Below, piece by piece: positions 4,101 to 5,725 of a stretch of 5,725 nucleotides of DNA. The notes beneath the pieces were generated by a model. That model ran no database searches. It had not been told where the DNA came from and saw only the letters and a program-made list of their open reading frames with translations. The position numbers were made by a program, and so were the translations under genes. Every line of letters begins with the position of its first letter. Position 1 is the first letter of the stretch. This DNA is from Planctomycetes bacterium RIFCSPHIGHO2_12_FULL_52_36 (lineage in GTDB: Bacteria > Planctomycetota > Brocadiia > Brocadiales > Bathyanammoxibiaceae). The stretch covers positions 1 through 5,725 of the forward strand of contig MHYW01000071.1 in assembly GCA_001828545.1 (NCBI GenBank). The letters are read 5' to 3'.

Positions 4101-4574
4101 ATGGCAGTAGCGTTCTCAGAGAAGACAAGGGAAAGGTTTAAGGCGATCCTGGCCAAGTATCCAGAGAAGGGTGCCGCCCTGTTACCCACCATGTGGCTGG
4201 CCCAGAAGGAGTTCTCCGTCATTACTCCGGAGGTGGAGGAGTATGTGGCAAAGCTCCTCGGAGTCCCCCTGGTAAGGGTACACGAGGTGCTTACCTTCTA
4301 CACCATGTATGCGGCCAAACCCCTGGGCAAGTACCACCTCCAGCTGTGCACTAATATATCCTGTACCCTGCTGGGGGCGGAGGACATCCTTGAGCACCTC
4401 AAGGATAAGCTCCAGATAGGGGCGGGGGAGACCACCCCGGACAAGAAATTTACCCTGTCAACGGTGGAGTGTCTGGGCTACTGTGGCACTGCCCCCGTCC
4501 TGCAGGTTAATGATGACTTTCATGAAAATCTTACTACTAAAAAGGTAGACGAACTACTAACGAAATTAAAATAA
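4101..4574 (+). CDS. nuoE: NADH-quinone oxidoreductase subunit E (157 aa)
   Basis: NuoE (24 kDa subunit) is the thioredoxin-like [2Fe-2S] protein carrying cluster N1a, next to the FMN of NuoF. The four ligands are Cys83 and Cys88 (CTNISC) with Cys124 and Cys128 (CLGYC), in the expected C-x4-C and C-x3-C spacing. The N-terminal helical part, including LLPTMWLAQKEF (27-38) and VREVLTFYTMY-like VHEVLTFYTMY (60-70), is typical, as is APVLQVNDDF (131-140). Length matches the family. The ATG is the only reasonable start: the heptad repeat and an in-frame TAG (4077) lie upstream, and no Shine-Dalgarno is visible in TGATTTAATC before it. The stop is two bases before nuoF. Translation may depend on how the heptad hairpin folds. 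Confidence 0.96.
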   Translation: MAVAFSEKTRERFKAILAKYPEKGAALLPTMWLAQKEFSVITPEVEEYVAKLLGVPLVRVHEVLTFYTMYAAKPLGKYHLQLCTNISCTLLGAEDILEHLKDKLQIGAGETTPDKKFTLSTVECLGYCGTAPVLQVNDDFHENLTTKKVDELLTKLK

Positions 4575-4576
4575 CC

Positions 4577-5725
4577 ATGCCCAAACCGATATTGAGCAAG
4601 AATTTTGGGAAGAAGAATGCCCACTCCCTGGGGGTGTATATCCAGGATGGGGGCTACGAGGCCATGAAGAAGGCCCTGACGGAGATGAAGCCGGAGCAGA
4701 TTATCCAGGAGGTGGATAAGTCTGGCCTTAAGGGTAGGGGCGGGGCGGGCTTCCCTGTAGGGAAGAAGTGGAGTTTCATCCCCAAAGAGGCCACCAAGCC
4801 CAAATATCTCGTCATCAATGCCGATGAAGGAGAGCCAGGTACTTATAAGGACAGACCAATTATGGAGTGCGACCCCCATGCAGTGGTGGAGGGGGCCATA
4901 ATCACCTGCTTTGCCGTGGGTATTCACTGGGCAGGCATATACGTCCGCGGGGAATACGTAAAGTCTATAGAGAGGCTAGAAGGGGCCATTAACGAGGCCT
5001 ATGCCAAGGGTTACCTCGGGAAGAATATCCTGGGGATGGGTTTTGACCTGGACATGGTAGTCCACCGTGGGGCCGGGGCCTATATATGCGGGGAGGAGAC
5101 GGGGCTGCTGGAGTCCTTTGAAGGCAAGAAAGGTCAGCCCAGGATGAAACCCCCGTTCCCGGCCATTGTGGGTCTCTTCCAGGGGCCAACGGTCATAAAT
5201 AACGTGGAGAGCATTGCCGCTATCCCCCATATAGTCAAGAACGGCGGGGAGTGGTTCAATGGCCTGGGGGCGCCCGGGATAGGAGGAGGTGTGAAACTCT
5301 TCCCCGTCAGCGGCCACGTCAAGAAACCAGGGGTTTATGAGCTACCCATGGGTACGCCCCTCAGGGAGATTATTTACAAACATGCAGGCGGGATACGGGG
5401 AGACAAGAAGCTCAAGGCGGTAATCCCCGGAGGCGCCTCTGCACCAGTCTTGAAGCCGGAAGAGATAGACGTCCCCATGGAGTACGCCAACCTGGCCAAG
5501 ATTGGCAGTATGATGGGTTCAGGGGCAGTCATAGTGATGGACGAGGACACGGATTTAGTCAAGACCCTCAGGGTACTCATGTGCTTCTACGCACACGAGT
5601 CCTGTGGCAAGTGTACCCCGTGCCGGGAAGGTACGGGCTGGATGGCAAAGATAATCAAGAGGATTGAGAAAGGGGAAGGGGAGAGTGCAGACCTGGACAC
5701 CATAGTAAGTATAGCTAATGGTATA
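4577..5725 (+). CDS. nuoF: NADH-quinone oxidoreductase subunit F (partial, first 383 aa)
   Basis: NuoF (51 kDa subunit) oxidises NADH with FMN and passes electrons to cluster N3. The frame is open from ATG 4577 to the right edge. Seen in order: the FMN/NADH glycine-rich motif GRGGAGFPVGKKW (53-65), NADEGEPGTYKDR (81-93), GAGAYICGEETGLLES (165-180), GPTVINNVES (203-212), SGHVKKPGVYELP (245-257) and the N3 motif ESCGKCTPCREG (341-352) with Cys343, Cys346 and Cys349. The fourth ligand lies about 40 residues further on and is outside the window. The start is two bases after the nuoE stop with no clear Shine-Dalgarno, so coupling to nuoE is likely. It has no fused NuoE-like N-terminal domain. The truncation is only the window edge; roughly 40 to 60 residues are missing compared with the usual length. 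Confidence 0.97.
   Translation, partial: MPKPILSKNFGKKNAHSLGVYIQDGGYEAMKKALTEMKPEQIIQEVDKSGLKGRGGAGFPVGKKWSFIPKEATKPKYLVINADEGEPGTYKDRPIMECDPHAVVEGAIITCFAVGIHWAGIYVRGEYVKSIERLEGAINEAYAKGYLGKNILGMGFDLDMVVHRGAGAYICGEETGLLESFEGKKGQPRMKPPFPAIVGLFQGPTVINNVESIAAIPHIVKNGGEWFNGLGAPGIGGGVKLFPVSGHVKKPGVYELPMGTPLREIIYKHAGGIRGDKKLKAVIPGGASAPVLKPEEIDVPMEYANLAKIGSMMGSGAVIVMDEDTDLVKTLRVLMCFYAHESCGKCTPCREGTGWMAKIIKRIEKGEGESADLDTIVSIANGI

Noticed and set aside
4520..4927. 135-codon - strand frame across the nuoE-nuoF junction
   Set aside because: It overlaps two well-supported + strand genes whose codon pattern and motifs explain the sequence, so it is a shadow frame.
5695..5725. Truncated nuoF
   Set aside because: The frame is still open at the last base and the missing part is what the family would have next, so this is only the window edge.

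Overview
The window carries a respiratory complex I operon, nuoABCDEF, on the + strand from 1450 to the right edge. nuoF is cut off by the edge. Upstream lies a separate gene of the ComB (2-phosphosulfolactate phosphatase) family at 162-905, and at the far left a likely C-terminal scrap of one more + strand gene. Every supported gene is on the + strand. Separate NuoC, NuoD, NuoE and NuoF subunits with intact cofactor motifs indicate a bacterium with NADH-linked complex I. This argues against cyanobacteria, whose NDH-1 lacks NuoE and NuoF. Moderate GC with frequent AGG arginine and ATA isoleucine codons, and very repeat-rich gaps, suggest an uncultivated-type lineage such as Nitrospirota, Planctomycetota/Brocadiales or a former deltaproteobacterial group. 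I cannot decide among these from the sequence.

Layout: 1-41 end of an upstream gene; 44-149 heptad inverted repeat A1; 162-905 comB, with two GTAG-footed palindromes inside its reading frame and a third that supplies its stop codon; 930-1387 a gap of about 460 bases that is almost entirely repeats (a bulged hairpin, a BIME-like REP pair and a 262-base heptad element); 1388-1415 a good sigma70-type promoter; 1450-4010 nuoA-D, tightly packed; 4016-4091 heptad inverted repeat A2 between nuoD and nuoE; 4101-5725 nuoE and nuoF.

How the genes work together: NuoE and NuoF form the NADH-oxidising tip (FMN, N1a and N3 clusters). NuoB, NuoC and NuoD form the connecting arm, which carries cluster N2 and the quinone pocket. 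NuoA is the small membrane subunit at the junction with the membrane arm. The remaining subunits are expected to the right.

The proteins are ordinary. The unusual content is the repeats. One group is built on 7-base units (a conserved 5-base core plus 2 free bases) arranged as mirror-image arms: AGTAGnn in two copies with exactly four units per arm, and CAAAKnn nested inside AGGGG-type heptads in a third element. All three share a T-run followed by CC(C)TGGC at the inner start of the right arm. The other group is a GTAG-footed palindrome family of REP type that has entered coding sequence. I see no CRISPR array, tRNA, rRNA or transposase gene.
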